Source of the DNA: Streptomyces sp. LX-29
GTDB lineage: Bacteria > Actinomycetota > Actinomycetes > Streptomycetales > Streptomycetaceae
Assembly: GCF_029541745.1 (NCBI RefSeq)
Contig: NZ_CP089746.1
Coordinates: forward strand, 2,542,001 to 2,606,000
Direction of reading: 5' to 3'
DNA: 64,000 nt
In this document: positions 24,583-33,365 of the stretch, piece after piece
Layout of the letters: every line of letters begins with the position of its first letter
How positions within the stretch are numbered: the first letter of the stretch is position 1
Notes under the pieces: model-generated
Told to the model about the DNA's origin: nothing
Databases searched by the model: none
Seen by the model: the letters and a program-made list of their open reading frames with translations, nothing else
Translations under genes and position numbers: made by a program

Positions 24583-26265
24583 TCACTTGCCCGGCCCGCC
24601 CCGCGCCAGAACCCTGGCCAGAGCCGCCACCACCGCCGGGTCGAAATCACGCGCGGTGCCCAGCCGAAGCCGTTCCAGGGCGCGCAGCGCGGCCCCCGGC
24701 TCGCCGCCCGGGCGGCCGGCGGGCGCGGCGTCACAGGTCAGCTCGGCATAGGCGTTGGCCACCCGAACGATGCGGGCGGTGAGCGGCTGTTCGCGGTACG
24801 GCTCGGCCTGTCGCTCGACGATCATCGCCACCTGCGCGGGCACACCCGTCTGTCGTACGACGGCGCCGCCCAGCAGGGCGATGCGCTGCTGCTCGGCGGC
24901 GGGAAGCTGCTCGGTGGCCCCGGCCGGCACCGGGTCCACCAGCGACAACTGTCCGATGTCGTGCATCAGGGCCGCGTACTCCACCATCGTCAGCTCCTCG
25001 CCCGGAAGGCCCAGCTCCCGGCCGACGGCTCGGCTGAGCCCGGCCACCCGGCGGGCGTGGCCCGCGGGGGTGTAGCCGGCGATCTCGGTGGCGCGGGCGA
25101 GGGAGGCGATGGTCTGGCGGTAGGTGGCCCGCACGTCGGCGTAGCGCCGGAAGGAGTACTGGGTGAGCAGCAGCGGCAGGGAGAAGACCGGCAGCGCCCA
25201 CAGCCCGGCCACGCGCACCGCCAGCACCATCACCACCGCCGTGGCGCAGATCGCCGACCCCGCCCTGGGGAGTGCTCGCAGCTCGTCGCGGAGCAGCGGC
25301 CCGTACCGCCAGCCCGCGCGGGCGCGCGCCAGCGCGGCGGCCAGGACCGCGTCGCACAGCGCGGCGAGCGCCAGCAGCAGGAGCAGGCAGAGGAGGTGCA
25401 GCAGGTGGTGGAGCGGAGGGAGATGGGGGAGGTGGGGGGAGTCGCCCCGGGGGGTCGGCCCGGCGGCCAATCGGAGGGCGAGGTCGAGCGGTTGGCAGCA
25501 GGTGGCGGCGAAGGCGACGGTCAGTACCCGGCGGGCCAGGTGGTCCAGCCCCGCCGAGTGGCCCCGGGCGAGTCTCGGCACGAGGGCCACCAGCCCGGCC
25601 GCGACCACCACGGCCACCGCCTGGAGCACTCCGTGCGGCTGCGGCAGCGGGGCTGGCGGGCGATCCGGCACCGGCGGCGCGAGGGGCGCGCTCAGCAGCG
25701 CGTAGGCGAGCGCCGCGGCGGCCGCCACGGGGGCGGGCTCGCGGACGACGGTCCACGGATCGCGCGGCATCGTTTCTCCGCCGGTCCGGCCCCGGCCCCC
25801 GCCCCCGCCGCTCCCGGCGGCGTCAGCCCACCGGAACGCCTCCCCTGCCGCGATCATCGCCGCGAAGGCCAGCGCCATCCCCGGCTGGGCCACGCCCTCC
25901 CACCGCACCCAGCCCAGGCCGGCCGCCGCGAGCACCCCGGCGGCCCCGTAGACGAGGGCGACCGTCAGCCTGCCGGGGGCCCGCCGCGCCCGAGCGGCCC
26001 ACCGGGGGACGCGGTCCGGGCGGGCGTCGCCTCCGGCGTCGACGGTGCCGGCCCCGACGTCGGCGCCTTCCGCCCGGCGAGCGTCCTCCGCGCCGGCGGC
26101 GCGGTCCGCGCGGGACGCGCCCTTCCTCAGCGCCCACCGCGCGGGGCGGCACACCGAGCCGAAGGCCGGCGGGGTGCGTCCGGGCATGGCGGTGGTCCCG
26201 CCGGCCGGCGTCGGAAGGCCCTGGGGGCGGCCGGCGGGGGGCGTGGGTTCGGGGGGTTCGCTCAT
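24583..26265 (-). CDS. Membrane protein with degenerate HD domain
   Basis: A 560-residue protein. After a proline-rich cytoplasmic N-terminus (1-100) come roughly eight hydrophobic segments (about 105-360), then a C-terminal HD domain. That domain has TPAGHARRVAGLSRAVGRELGLPG and MHDIGQ, metal ligands His435-Asp436. The extended HHHE/GYP loop of true HD-GYP phosphodiesterases is missing: where it should be, the sequence reads MIVERQAEPYREQPL. It therefore looks like an inactive or differently acting partner of the upstream HD-GYP gene, with which it overlaps by four bases (ATGA at 26262-26265). ATG 26265 was chosen for that coupling. Confidence 0.85.
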   Translation of the reverse strand: MSEPPEPTPPAGRPQGLPTPAGGTTAMPGRTPPAFGSVCRPARWALRKGASRADRAAGAEDARRAEGADVGAGTVDAGGDARPDRVPRWAARARRAPGRLTVALVYGAAGVLAAAGLGWVRWEGVAQPGMALAFAAMIAAGEAFRWADAAGSGGGGGRGRTGGETMPRDPWTVVREPAPVAAAAALAYALLSAPLAPPVPDRPPAPLPQPHGVLQAVAVVVAAGLVALVPRLARGHSAGLDHLARRVLTVAFAATCCQPLDLALRLAAGPTPRGDSPHLPHLPPLHHLLHLLCLLLLLALAALCDAVLAAALARARAGWRYGPLLRDELRALPRAGSAICATAVVMVLAVRVAGLWALPVFSLPLLLTQYSFRRYADVRATYRQTIASLARATEIAGYTPAGHARRVAGLSRAVGRELGLPGEELTMVEYAALMHDIGQLSLVDPVPAGATEQLPAAEQQRIALLGGAVVRQTGVPAQVAMIVERQAEPYREQPLTARIVRVANAYAELTCDAAPAGRPGGEPGAALRALERLRLGTARDFDPAVVAALARVLARGGPGK

Positions 26266-27719
26266 CCGCGGCCTCCCGAGGGCGGGGCGCCGAGCCGGCG
26301 GTCGGGGACGTCCGCGGGGAGGGGTGGTCGATGTGGCGGGACGTTTCCGCGGGGCGGGGAGCCCCCTGCGGTACGCGCCGTCCCGGGCGCGCACGCGGCC
26401 CGTTGCTCGGGCCCGCGGTCACCGGCGTACGACGGCGCCTCGGGGCCGTACGCCGGCGCCTCGCCCCCGCGAGGGGCGTCGGCGGTGACGGCGACGTGCC
26501 AGCCGTGCCGGTCCAGTGCCCTGGCCAGGGCGCGGACCATCCGGGGGTCGAACTGGGTGCCGGCGCAGCGGTGGAGCTCCTCGACGGCCTTCGACACGGG
26601 CCGGGCCCGGCTGTACGAGCGGTTGGAGGTCATCGCGTCGAAGGCGTCCGCGACGGCCACCACCCGGGCGCACTCGGGGATGTCCCCCCCGGCGAGACCG
26701 TAGGGGTAGCCGCTGCCGTCCAGCCGCTCATGGTGGTGGAGGATGGCCGCGCGGGCCTCCTCCAGGAAGCCGATGCCGCGCACCATCTCGTGGCCGTACT
26801 CGGGGTGCAGCTCGATGACACGGCGCTCGTCGGGGGTGAGCGGGCCCTCCTTCCGGAGCAGCCGGGTGGGGACGCCGAGCTTGCCGACGTCGTGCAGGAT
26901 GCCGGCGATCCGCAGCACCTCCAGCCGGTCGCCGGTCATGCCGAGCTCGCGGGCGATCATCACGGACGCCCGGCCCACGCGTTCGCTGTGCCCGCGCGTG
27001 TAGCCGTCCTTGATGTCGACGGCCTGGACGAGCGCCCTGATGGTCGCCTGGTGGGCGGTGCGCTCGCGGTGGTAGAGCACGAAGACGGAGGCGGAGACGC
27101 CCATCGGGAGCAGCACCAGCAGCGCGGCGGCCGGCCCGTACGCGCTGCGCCACAGCACCGCCATGGTCAGCCCGGCCAGTCCGTGGACCAGGTGCGGGCC
27201 CAGGGAGCGCGGCAGGGCGCCGCACCAGGCCGCGCGTGGCGCGTGGCGCTCGGCGGCGACCAGCACCCCGCCCTCCAGGCCGACACGGACCAGGCAGAAG
27301 ACCACGGCGGCCGCGGTGGCGGGCGCCAGCGCGTACGGGAGGTCGGTCCGGGCCAGGGCCGCCGGCCCTCCGGTGAGCCCGAAGGCGTACGCGGCGGCGG
27401 CGGAGGCGAGGGCCAGATGGGCGGCGCGCCAGATCCGCCGCACCGCCGCGGGCCGGCGCTCCACCCGGCCCAGCAGCCCGCCTCCGACGGCTACCAGCGC
27501 GGCGGCCGGCGGCGGCAGCAGCATGGCCGCGGCGAGCAGCACCGGGCCGCCCCACTCCGCCTGCGGGCCGACGCGGGTCGCGGCGTAGAGCAGGGCGAGC
27601 AGGACGAGGGTGACCCAGGGGGTGCCCGCACCGGGTCGGGTGGCGAGGGCCGCGCACCCCACCAGGGTGAGTGCGGCACCGAGGATGTACGCGCGTGCCC
27701 CCAACGGAAGTGTCCGCAT
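26262..27719 (-). CDS. Membrane-bound HD-GYP domain phosphodiesterase
   Basis: A 485-residue protein. About eight hydrophobic helices (10-235) form an MASE-like sensor; then comes a complete HD-GYP domain with YTRGHSERVGRAS, LHDVGK (His276-Asp277), and HHHERLDGSGYPYG with Gly-Tyr-Pro at 337-339. The family hydrolyses cyclic di-GMP, which in Streptomyces controls development through BldD. The last 80 residues are proline/glycine-rich and disordered-looking. GGGGAGGAG lies before ATG 27719. It is the first gene of a two-gene operon with a degenerate partner. Confidence 0.9.
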   Translation of the reverse strand: MRTLPLGARAYILGAALTLVGCAALATRPGAGTPWVTLVLLALLYAATRVGPQAEWGGPVLLAAAMLLPPPAAALVAVGGGLLGRVERRPAAVRRIWRAAHLALASAAAAYAFGLTGGPAALARTDLPYALAPATAAAVVFCLVRVGLEGGVLVAAERHAPRAAWCGALPRSLGPHLVHGLAGLTMAVLWRSAYGPAAALLVLLPMGVSASVFVLYHRERTAHQATIRALVQAVDIKDGYTRGHSERVGRASVMIARELGMTGDRLEVLRIAGILHDVGKLGVPTRLLRKEGPLTPDERRVIELHPEYGHEMVRGIGFLEEARAAILHHHERLDGSGYPYGLAGGDIPECARVVAVADAFDAMTSNRSYSRARPVSKAVEELHRCAGTQFDPRMVRALARALDRHGWHVAVTADAPRGGEAPAYGPEAPSYAGDRGPEQRAACAPGTARTAGGSPPRGNVPPHRPPLPADVPDRRLGAPPSGGRG

Positions 27720-27975
27720 GGTGCCGCTCTCCTCCCCATCGGCTCAGGATCGGGAGAATATGTGCGCTCCGAGGGGGAGGGCAGGAGCATCGGGGGATTA
27801 GGCCGCACGCGCCGAGCTAATGCACCCATGAGGGTGAAATCGGGGGGCGTCCGGAGTGTCCGGGTGGCGTCCGGAGTGTCCCGTAGGGCGGGAATCATCC
27901 GGCATACGCCGACGGGCTCGTTCCTCGCGGACGGGCACGGGATCGTCCATCCCGGCGCCGGGATCGGCGGCTCCG
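27720..27975. other. Interval between HD-GYP operon and rsrA terminator
   Basis: About 256 bases between the HD-GYP start and the end of rsrA, both on the minus strand. It must hold the promoter of the HD-GYP operon; no clear hexamers or operator are recognisable. Confidence 0.4.
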
Positions 27976-28001
27976 GCCGCCGGGGGCGTCGCCCCGACGG
28001 C
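27976..28001. terminator. Terminator directly after rsrA
   Basis: An imperfect G+C-rich inverted repeat read on the minus strand (arms around GCCGTCGGGGC and GCCCCCGGCGGC) ends the sigR-rsrA operon immediately at the rsrA stop codon. Confidence 0.6.
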
Positions 28002-28343
28002 TCAGTCCTGCGCCGCCGTCGGGCGCTCCGCCTCGGCGGGCGCCACGTCCGGCACCGCGCCCGAGATGTCCATCTCGGGCGCCAACTGTCCGGACCTGAT
28101 CAGCTCGATGCGCCCCATGACCTTCGACCGCAGGTCGGTGGGGACGTCGTCCTGCCCGCAGCAGCGCTTGACCAGCTTCTTCACGGCCTGCTCCAGGCCG
28201 TACTTCTCCAGGCAGGGCGAGCACTCGTGGAAATGCACCTCGAACTTGGCGCAGTCGCCGTCGGGCATCTCGTGGTCCAGGAACTCGTAGAGGTGGTCGA
28301 GAACCTCGGAGCACTCCATCTCGTGCGGCTCTTCGCAGCTCAT
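28002..28343 (-). CDS. rsrA: Redox-sensing zinc anti-sigma factor RsrA
   Basis: A 113-residue ZAS-family anti-sigma factor. Cys11, His37, Cys41 and Cys44 (HFHECSPC) correspond exactly in number to the zinc and disulfide switch of S. coelicolor RsrA; Cys3, Cys31, Cys61 and Cys62 are the other cysteines. In reducing conditions the zinc form binds SigR; thiol oxidation forms a disulfide and releases it. ATG 28343 overlaps the sigR stop by four bases (ATGA), coupling their synthesis. The C-terminal 30 residues are variable. Confidence 0.96.
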   Translation of the reverse strand: MSCEEPHEMECSEVLDHLYEFLDHEMPDGDCAKFEVHFHECSPCLEKYGLEQAVKKLVKRCCGQDDVPTDLRSKVMGRIELIRSGQLAPEMDISGAVPDVAPAEAERPTAAQD

Positions 28344-29224
28344 GAGTCCGAGCCTTTCCGATTGTGCGCGTCGTCAGCCGCGGCGCCGGCGCCCGCCGGA
28401 ACCAGCCCGCGCCCACGGGCATAGTCCTCCAGCAGACCGCGCAGTTGGCGGCGCCCACGGTGCAGACGAGACATCACCGTACCGATGGGTGTACCCATGA
28501 TGTCCGCGATCTCCTTGTACGCAAACCCCTCCACGTCCGCGAGGTAGACCGCGATGCGGAACTCCTCCGGGATCGCCTGCAGGGCTTCCTTCACATCGGA
28601 GTCGGGAAGGTGGTCCAGCGCCTGCGACTCGGCCGAGCGCAGACCGGTGGACATATGGGACTCGGCGCGCGCAAGCTGCCAGTCCTCGATCTCCTCGGCG
28701 GCGCTGCGCTGCGGCTCGCGCTGCTTCTTGCGGTACGAGTTGATGAAGGTGTTGGTCAGGATGCGGTACAGCCACGCCTTGAGGTTCGTGCCGTCACGGA
28801 ACTGGTGGAAGGACGCGTACGCCTTGGCGTACGTCTCCTGGACGAGGTCCTCGGCGTCGGCCGGATTGCGCGTCATGCGCAGCGCGGCGGAGTACATCTG
28901 GTCGAGGAACGTGAGGGCGTCCCGCTCGAAGCGCGCGTTGCGCTCCGCGGCCGTCTCGGCGCCGGTGGCGCCGAACGCCCCGGTGCCCTCGGGGCGCGCA
29001 CCGTCGAACCCCGCGCCCGTGCCGTCGGTCCCTGCGTCGGTCCCAGTGACCTGACCCACCTCCTCCAACACCCCGGCGGGGCCGGATGTGGACCCGCTTG
29101 AATCGGAGAATAGACGACGATCCGGTCCGCTCGCCGCTTCAATCTTGGCGGCGTGAACCGCCTGCAGCTGCGACCAGTCGAGGTCAGCGGCCTGCGGGCG
29201 GGCCGGGCAAGCAAGCGAACCCAT
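28340..29224 (-). CDS. sigR: Thiol-oxidative-stress ECF sigma factor SigR (long form; short form starts at 29059)
   Basis: A group-4 sigma factor. Region 2 contains [31 protein letters not shown] and region 4 has [44 protein letters not shown]. The canonical 239-residue form starts at GTG 29059 (VGQVTGTDA, aligning with MGPVTGTDA of S. coelicolor). An in-frame ATG at 29224 with AGGGAG upstream lies exactly 55 codons earlier, the length reported for the unstable stress-induced form SigR'. Both are probably made, from the autoregulated promoter at 29265-29290 and an internal promoter. It is released from RsrA by disulfide stress and drives thioredoxin and mycothiol genes. Confidence 0.95.
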   Translation of the reverse strand: MGSLACPARPQAADLDWSQLQAVHAAKIEAASGPDRRLFSDSSGSTSGPAGVLEEVGQVTGTDAGTDGTGAGFDGARPEGTGAFGATGAETAAERNARFERDALTFLDQMYSAALRMTRNPADAEDLVQETYAKAYASFHQFRDGTNLKAWLYRILTNTFINSYRKKQREPQRSAAEEIEDWQLARAESHMSTGLRSAESQALDHLPDSDVKEALQAIPEEFRIAVYLADVEGFAYKEIADIMGTPIGTVMSRLHRGRRQLRGLLEDYARGRGLVPAGAGAAADDAHNRKGSDS

Positions 29225-29264
29225 GCGGGGAACTCCCTCTCCTCGACGTTCCGATGTCGAGAAG

Positions 29265-29290
29265 AACACTCGTCACCCTCATCTCATTCC
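29265..29290 (-). promoter_or_regulatory. SigR-dependent promoter of sigR (sigRp2)
   Basis: Read on the minus strand, GGAAT (29290-29286) and GTT (29267-29265) are separated by exactly 18 bases, the SigR consensus GGAAT-N18-GTT. It lies about 40 nt before the long-form start codon, so oxidised RsrA would amplify sigR transcription and favour SigR'. Confidence 0.9.
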
Positions 29291-29306
29291 CGACCCCGGC
29301 CTGTCA

Positions 29307-29999
29307 TCACCCCAGGGTCTCTTCGAGCCACTCGGCGACCGCCTCCGTGATCACCGCGAGCGCCTCCTCCTGGGAGATCCCGGCCGTCTTCGGCACCGCG
29401 AAGCCGTGGTCGCCGTGGTCCACCGGCACCAGGCGCAGCGGCGGGTCCGCCGACTCCCCGGACGGCGGGAACTCCTCCGGGCGACCGAACGGGTCCCGCG
29501 AGCCCTGCACCACCAGCGTCGGCACCCCGGCCGCCAGCAGCTCCTCCACCCGCGACCGCTCCGGCTTGCCCGGCGGGTGCAGCGGGAAGGCCAGCGCCAG
29601 CACCGCGGCCGCCCCCAGCTCCCGCCCGGTGCGACAGGCAACCCGGGCCCCCGCGCTGCGCCCGCCCGCGACGACCGGCAGCCCCGGTGCGGTCAGCGCC
29701 GGCCAGAGGGCGGTCCACGCCACGTCGAGCGTCTTGGGTGCCGGCGCGACCTTCTTTCCGGCCACCCGCCACGGCTGCTCCACCAGGGCGACGGTGACGC
29801 CCCTGCCCGGCAGGGCGGCGGCCAGCGCGCGCAGGTCGCGCGCCTCGATCCCCCCGCCGGCGCCGTGGCCGAGGGCGAGCACGGCGCGCGCCCGTGGCGC
29901 GCGATGCCAGGTGACGCGTGCCTCGCCGGCGGGCGTCGGCACGGTCTCGGTGACGGTCCCCACGGTGCTGGTGCTGGTGCTGGTCTTCGCTGCGGTCAC
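29307..29999 (-). CDS. Alpha/beta-hydrolase, dienelactone-hydrolase-like
   Basis: A 230-residue alpha/beta-hydrolase of the KANL3/Tex30 or dienelactone-hydrolase-like type. The oxyanion segment LGHGAGG lies near residue 43, the nucleophile elbow is GGRSAGAR, the acid Asp is in VVQGSRDPFG, and the catalytic His is in DHGDHGF. GTG 29999 is preceded by AGGATGAG; the upstream in-frame sequence is repetitive and unlikely to be translated. It directly precedes sigR on the same strand and the sigRp2 site lies in the gap, so it is probably a separate unit. Substrate unknown. Confidence 0.85.
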   Translation of the reverse strand: MTAAKTSTSTSTVGTVTETVPTPAGEARVTWHRAPRARAVLALGHGAGGGIEARDLRALAAALPGRGVTVALVEQPWRVAGKKVAPAPKTLDVAWTALWPALTAPGLPVVAGGRSAGARVACRTGRELGAAAVLALAFPLHPPGKPERSRVEELLAAGVPTLVVQGSRDPFGRPEEFPPSGESADPPLRLVPVDHGDHGFAVPKTAGISQEEALAVITEAVAEWLEETLG

Positions 30000-30224
30000 G
30001 CTCTCATCCTGCCGCGAGGCCGGCCGGAGCCGAAGCAGGCGGCGGCGGGCACCCGGGGGTGCGCCGTCCGCCCGCGGGAGTCGGGGTCCGCCGCGCGGTG
30101 CGCCGCACGAGTCGGTCCGCCGCACGGGAGGCGCGGGGTGCACCGCGCGGGAGGCCGGACCCGCCGCACGGGAGGCGCGGGGGCCGCCGCGCCTCCCGAG
30201 GCGCGGGGTGCGCCGCCCTGGGCC
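30000..30224. repeat. G+C-rich interval with short repeats and a hairpin
   Basis: Contains two copies of CGCCGCACGGGAGGCGCGGGG (30119 and 30162 regions) and a perfect 11-bp hairpin, GGGAGGCGCGG (30170-30180) with CCGCGCCTCCC (30187-30197). The hairpin may terminate the SRAP gene transcript. No gene is visible. Confidence 0.55.
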
Positions 30225-31055
30225 TCAGAAGAGGGTGCCCTCTTCCGGCGCCTCCAGTTCCTTCAGCAGCTCCGGGCCGTTGTTGCGCACATCGCTGACG
30301 CCGGTGGAGACCGGATAGGCCCGCAGCAGCCCGGCCGGCGGCGCGACCAGCAGCTCCCGGAGGCCGTCGGGGTCGGTATGGGTCGGGTCGAGCCAGGCGC
30401 CCCAACGGTCCGACGGAAGGATCAGCGGCATCCGCGGGTGGATCTCGGCCAGCGAGCGCGGGCCCGGCTCGGACTCCGGCCGGTCGGCGGCGCCCGCGAA
30501 GGGCTCCTTGTCCGCCTCGGTGGTTATCACCGTGCACGTCACCCACCAGGCGCGCGGGTGGTCGTCGGGGAGCGTGCGGTCCCGCCAGAACTCGTAGAGC
30601 CCGGCCAGCGCCATCACCGAGCCGTCGGAGGGGGTGACGAAGTAGGGCTGCTTGCGGGGGCGCTTGCGCCTGCCCTGCTCCTCCAGCTGCCGCTCGGCGG
30701 CCGCGGTAACCCACTCGTAGTAGCCGTCGGCGGGCAGCAGGCAGCGCCGGGAGAGAAAGGGACGGCGGAAGGACGCCTTCTCGTGCACCGTCTCCGCCCT
30801 GGCGTTGATCATCTTCACGCCGACGTCCGGCGACTTCGCCCAGGAGGGCACGAGGCCCCAGGTCAGCGAGCGCAGCTGGCGAACCGGACGCCGGTCCTCG
30901 GCGTCTTTAAGGGGGCGTTCGAGCACCGCGTACACGTTCTTCGTCGGAGCGACGTTCCAGTCCGGATCCAGCGTCTCCGTCGGCTCCCACTTCTCCACCC
31001 CGAAGAGCCCGACGAGATCCTCCGGGCTCCGGCTCGCTGCGTATCGACCGCACAT
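30225..31055 (-). CDS. SRAP domain protein (YedK/HMCES), abasic-site protector
   Basis: A 276-residue SOS-response-associated peptidase-like protein. Removal of the initiator Met exposes Cys2 (MCGRYA), which in YedK/HMCES forms a stable thiazolidine link with abasic sites in single-stranded DNA. The other conserved parts are NVAPT, LTWGLVPSWAK, NARAETV, RRCLLPADGYYEW (catalytic Glu) and HPRMPLIL. The Lys/Arg-rich insert QGRRKRPRKQ is longer than in E. coli. ATG 31055 places Cys at position 2; an ATG three codons earlier would bury it and is rejected. A homologue sits near aroA in mycobacteria too. Confidence 0.93.
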   Translation of the reverse strand: MCGRYAASRSPEDLVGLFGVEKWEPTETLDPDWNVAPTKNVYAVLERPLKDAEDRRPVRQLRSLTWGLVPSWAKSPDVGVKMINARAETVHEKASFRRPFLSRRCLLPADGYYEWVTAAAERQLEEQGRRKRPRKQPYFVTPSDGSVMALAGLYEFWRDRTLPDDHPRAWWVTCTVITTEADKEPFAGAADRPESEPGPRSLAEIHPRMPLILPSDRWGAWLDPTHTDPDGLRELLVAPPAGLLRAYPVSTGVSDVRNNGPELLKELEAPEEGTLF

Positions 31056-31123
31056 AGGTGCCACACTGCCACGACGCCCGCACCGCGTGGCACCGAACCC
31101 GTCACCCGAGGAGCCGCCGACCC

Positions 31124-31846
31124 ATGACCCCGATGGCCACCACCAGCGCAGCCGACCTGTGGGACCGCGTCGTCGGCACCCAGCCCGCCCCCTCGACGCT
31201 GCTGGTCCTGGCCACCGGCTCGATAGCCCTGGCCGTCGTCGTCTTCCGCACCACCTGGTTGATCGCCCGTAACGCCGTGACCATCGCGCACGAGGGCGGC
31301 CACGGGTTGGTGGCGCTGCTGACCGGCCGCACGCTCCAGGGCATACGGCTGCACTCGGACACCTCGGGGCTGACCGTGTCGCGCGGGAAGCCGACCGGAC
31401 TGGGCATGATCCTCACGGCCGCGGCCGGCTATGTCGCCCCCTCCCTGCTCGGCCTCGCCGGCGCCTGGCTGCTCGCCTCGGGCCACATCACCGCACTGCT
31501 GTGGGGCGCCACGGCGCTGCTCGCCGCCATGCTGGTGATGATCCGCAACGCCTACGGCATGCTGACCGTGGTGCTGGCCGGGGCCGCCTTCTTCCTGGTG
31601 TCCTGGCTGACCGGGCCCGAGGTGCAGGCCGCCTTCGCCTACGCCGTGGTGTGGTTCCTGCTGCTGGGCGGCGTCCGCCCGCCCTTCGAGCTCCAGCGCA
31701 AGCGCCGGTACGGGGAGGCGGCGGACTCCGATCCGGACCAGCTGGCCCGGTTGACCCACGTGCCCGCCGTCGTGTGGCTGCTGTTCTTCCACATCGTCAC
31801 GCTCAGCTCGCTGATCGGCGGCGGCAGCTGGCTGCTGGGACGGTGA
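31124..31846 (+). CDS. M50-family integral membrane metallopeptidase
   Basis: A 240-residue membrane protein with six hydrophobic helices. The zinc motif HEGGH in AVTIAHEGGHGLVALL near residue 56 identifies a site-2-protease-like M50B peptidase, the SpoIVFB/YwhC group lacking a PDZ domain. A conserved Asn in helix 5 region (MIRNAYGML) may be the third ligand position. ATG 31124 has AGGAG 9 nt upstream. It is divergent from the SRAP gene. Substrate unknown; such proteins cleave anti-sigma factors or pro-sigma factors. Confidence 0.85.
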   Translation: MTPMATTSAADLWDRVVGTQPAPSTLLVLATGSIALAVVVFRTTWLIARNAVTIAHEGGHGLVALLTGRTLQGIRLHSDTSGLTVSRGKPTGLGMILTAAAGYVAPSLLGLAGAWLLASGHITALLWGATALLAAMLVMIRNAYGMLTVVLAGAAFFLVSWLTGPEVQAAFAYAVVWFLLLGGVRPPFELQRKRRYGEAADSDPDQLARLTHVPAVVWLLFFHIVTLSSLIGGGSWLLGR

Positions 31847-31987
31847 CCGGGGCGCCCGAAGAGGGGCCTGGGGCCCGCCATCCCGCCGAGCGCTCCCCCT
31901 ACCTCCCCTATCAGCGCTGTGTTTCGACAGGGTTTCGCCGCTTTTGATCAGGATTCCCACCCGCGACGAACCACTAAAGTGAAGGCC

Positions 31988-33355
31988 ATGACCGGCACTG
32001 AGACTTCCCCGGGCGTCCATCCCGCCCTCTGGCCCGCACCGCTGGCACACGGAGCGGTCGACGCGACCGTGACCGTGCCCGGCTCCAAGTCGGTCACCAA
32101 CCGCGCCCTGGTGTTGGCCGCGCTGGCCGCCGAGCCCGGCTGGCTGCGCCGCCCCCTCCGCTCCCGCGACACCCTGCTGATGGCCGAGGCGCTGCGCGCC
32201 ATGGGCGTCGGCATCGAGGAGGGCGTGGGCCCCGACGGCACCGGCGAGGCGTGGCGGGTCATCCCCGCCGGGCTGCACGGCCCGGCCACCGTCAACGTCG
32301 GCAACGCCGGCACCGTGATGCGCTTCCTGCCGCCCGTCGCCGCGCTGGCCGACGGCCCGATCCACTTCGACGGCGACCCGCGCTCCCACGAGCGCCCGCT
32401 GCACGGCGTGATCGACGCGCTGCGCGCCCTGGGCACCCGGATCGACGACGACGGGCGCGGCTCGCTGCCGATGACCGTGCACGGCGCCGGCGCCCTGGAC
32501 GGCGGCCCGGTCAGCATCGACGCCTCCTCCTCGTCCCAGTTCGTCAGCGCGCTGCTGCTGTCGGCGCCCCGCTTCAACCAGGGCGTCGAGGTCCGCCATG
32601 TGGGTGCGGCCCTCCCGTCGCTGCCGCACATCCGGATGACCGTGGACATGCTGCGCCTGGCGGGCGCCCGCGTGGACACCCCGGAGTCGGGCGGCGAGCC
32701 CGACGTCTGGCGGGTCGCGCCCAGCGCGCTGCTGGGCCGGGACCTGACCGTGGAGCCCGACCTGTCCAACGCCGCGCCGTTCCTGGCCGCCGCGCTGGTC
32801 ACCGGCGGCCGGGTGACCATCCCGGACTGGCCGGAGCACACCACCCAGCCGGGCGACGCACTGCGCCAGATCTTCACCGACATGGGCGGCTCCTGTGAGC
32901 TGACCGAGGCGGGGCTGACCTTCACCGGCACCGGCCGGATCGCCGGCATCGACGCCGATCTGCACGAGGTGGGCGAGCTGACCCCGGTGATCGCCGCGGT
33001 CGCGGCGTTGGCCGACTCCGAGTCCGTGCTGCGCGGCATCGCTCATCTGCGGCTGCACGAGACCGACCGGCTCGCGGCCCTGGCCAAGGAGATCAACGAG
33101 CTGGGCGGCGACGTCACCGAGACGGAGGACGGGCTGCACATCCGCCCGCGCCCGCTGCACGGCGGCACCTTCCACACCTACGAGGACCACCGGCTGGCCA
33201 CCGCCGCCGCGGTCATCGGTCTGACCGTCGACGGCGTCCTGGTCGAGGACGTCGCCACCACCGCCAAGACGCTGCCGGACTTCCCCGGGCTGTGGACCGG
33301 GATGCTGGGAGCCGCCGGCGAGCCCGGGGCCACCGCGGCCGCCCCGAGAGCCTGA
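31988..33355 (+). CDS. aroA: 3-phosphoshikimate 1-carboxyvinyltransferase (EPSP synthase)
   Basis: A 455-residue enzyme of the shikimate pathway joining phosphoenolpyruvate to shikimate-3-phosphate. Motifs: [16 protein letters not shown] (substrate Lys), [11 protein letters not shown] with Asn-Ala-Gly-Thr for [24 protein letters not shown], and [12 protein letters not shown] at the C-terminal half. The NAGT loop has Ala, not Gly, at its third position, as in class I/actinobacterial forms. ATG 31988 has GTGAAGG 6 nt upstream. It is followed by rsgA 10 nt later, as in mycobacteria. Confidence 0.95.
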   Translation: MTGTETSPGVHPALWPAPLAHGAVDATVTVPGSKSVTNRALVLAALAAEPGWLRRPLRSRDTLLMAEALRAMGVGIEEGVGPDGTGEAWRVIPAGLHGPATVNVGNAGTVMRFLPPVAALADGPIHFDGDPRSHERPLHGVIDALRALGTRIDDDGRGSLPMTVHGAGALDGGPVSIDASSSSQFVSALLLSAPRFNQGVEVRHVGAALPSLPHIRMTVDMLRLAGARVDTPESGGEPDVWRVAPSALLGRDLTVEPDLSNAAPFLAAALVTGGRVTIPDWPEHTTQPGDALRQIFTDMGGSCELTEAGLTFTGTGRIAGIDADLHEVGELTPVIAAVAALADSESVLRGIAHLRLHETDRLAALAKEINELGGDVTETEDGLHIRPRPLHGGTFHTYEDHRLATAAAVIGLTVDGVLVEDVATTAKTLPDFPGLWTGMLGAAGEPGATAAAPRA

Positions 33356-33365
33356 GGGCAGCCCG

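Noticed and set aside
25272..28424. 1050-codon open frame on the plus strand
   Set aside because: It lies antisense to the HD-domain genes and rsrA/sigR, is Arg/Pro/Gly-rich, and arises from the high-G+C codon pattern of the real minus-strand genes.
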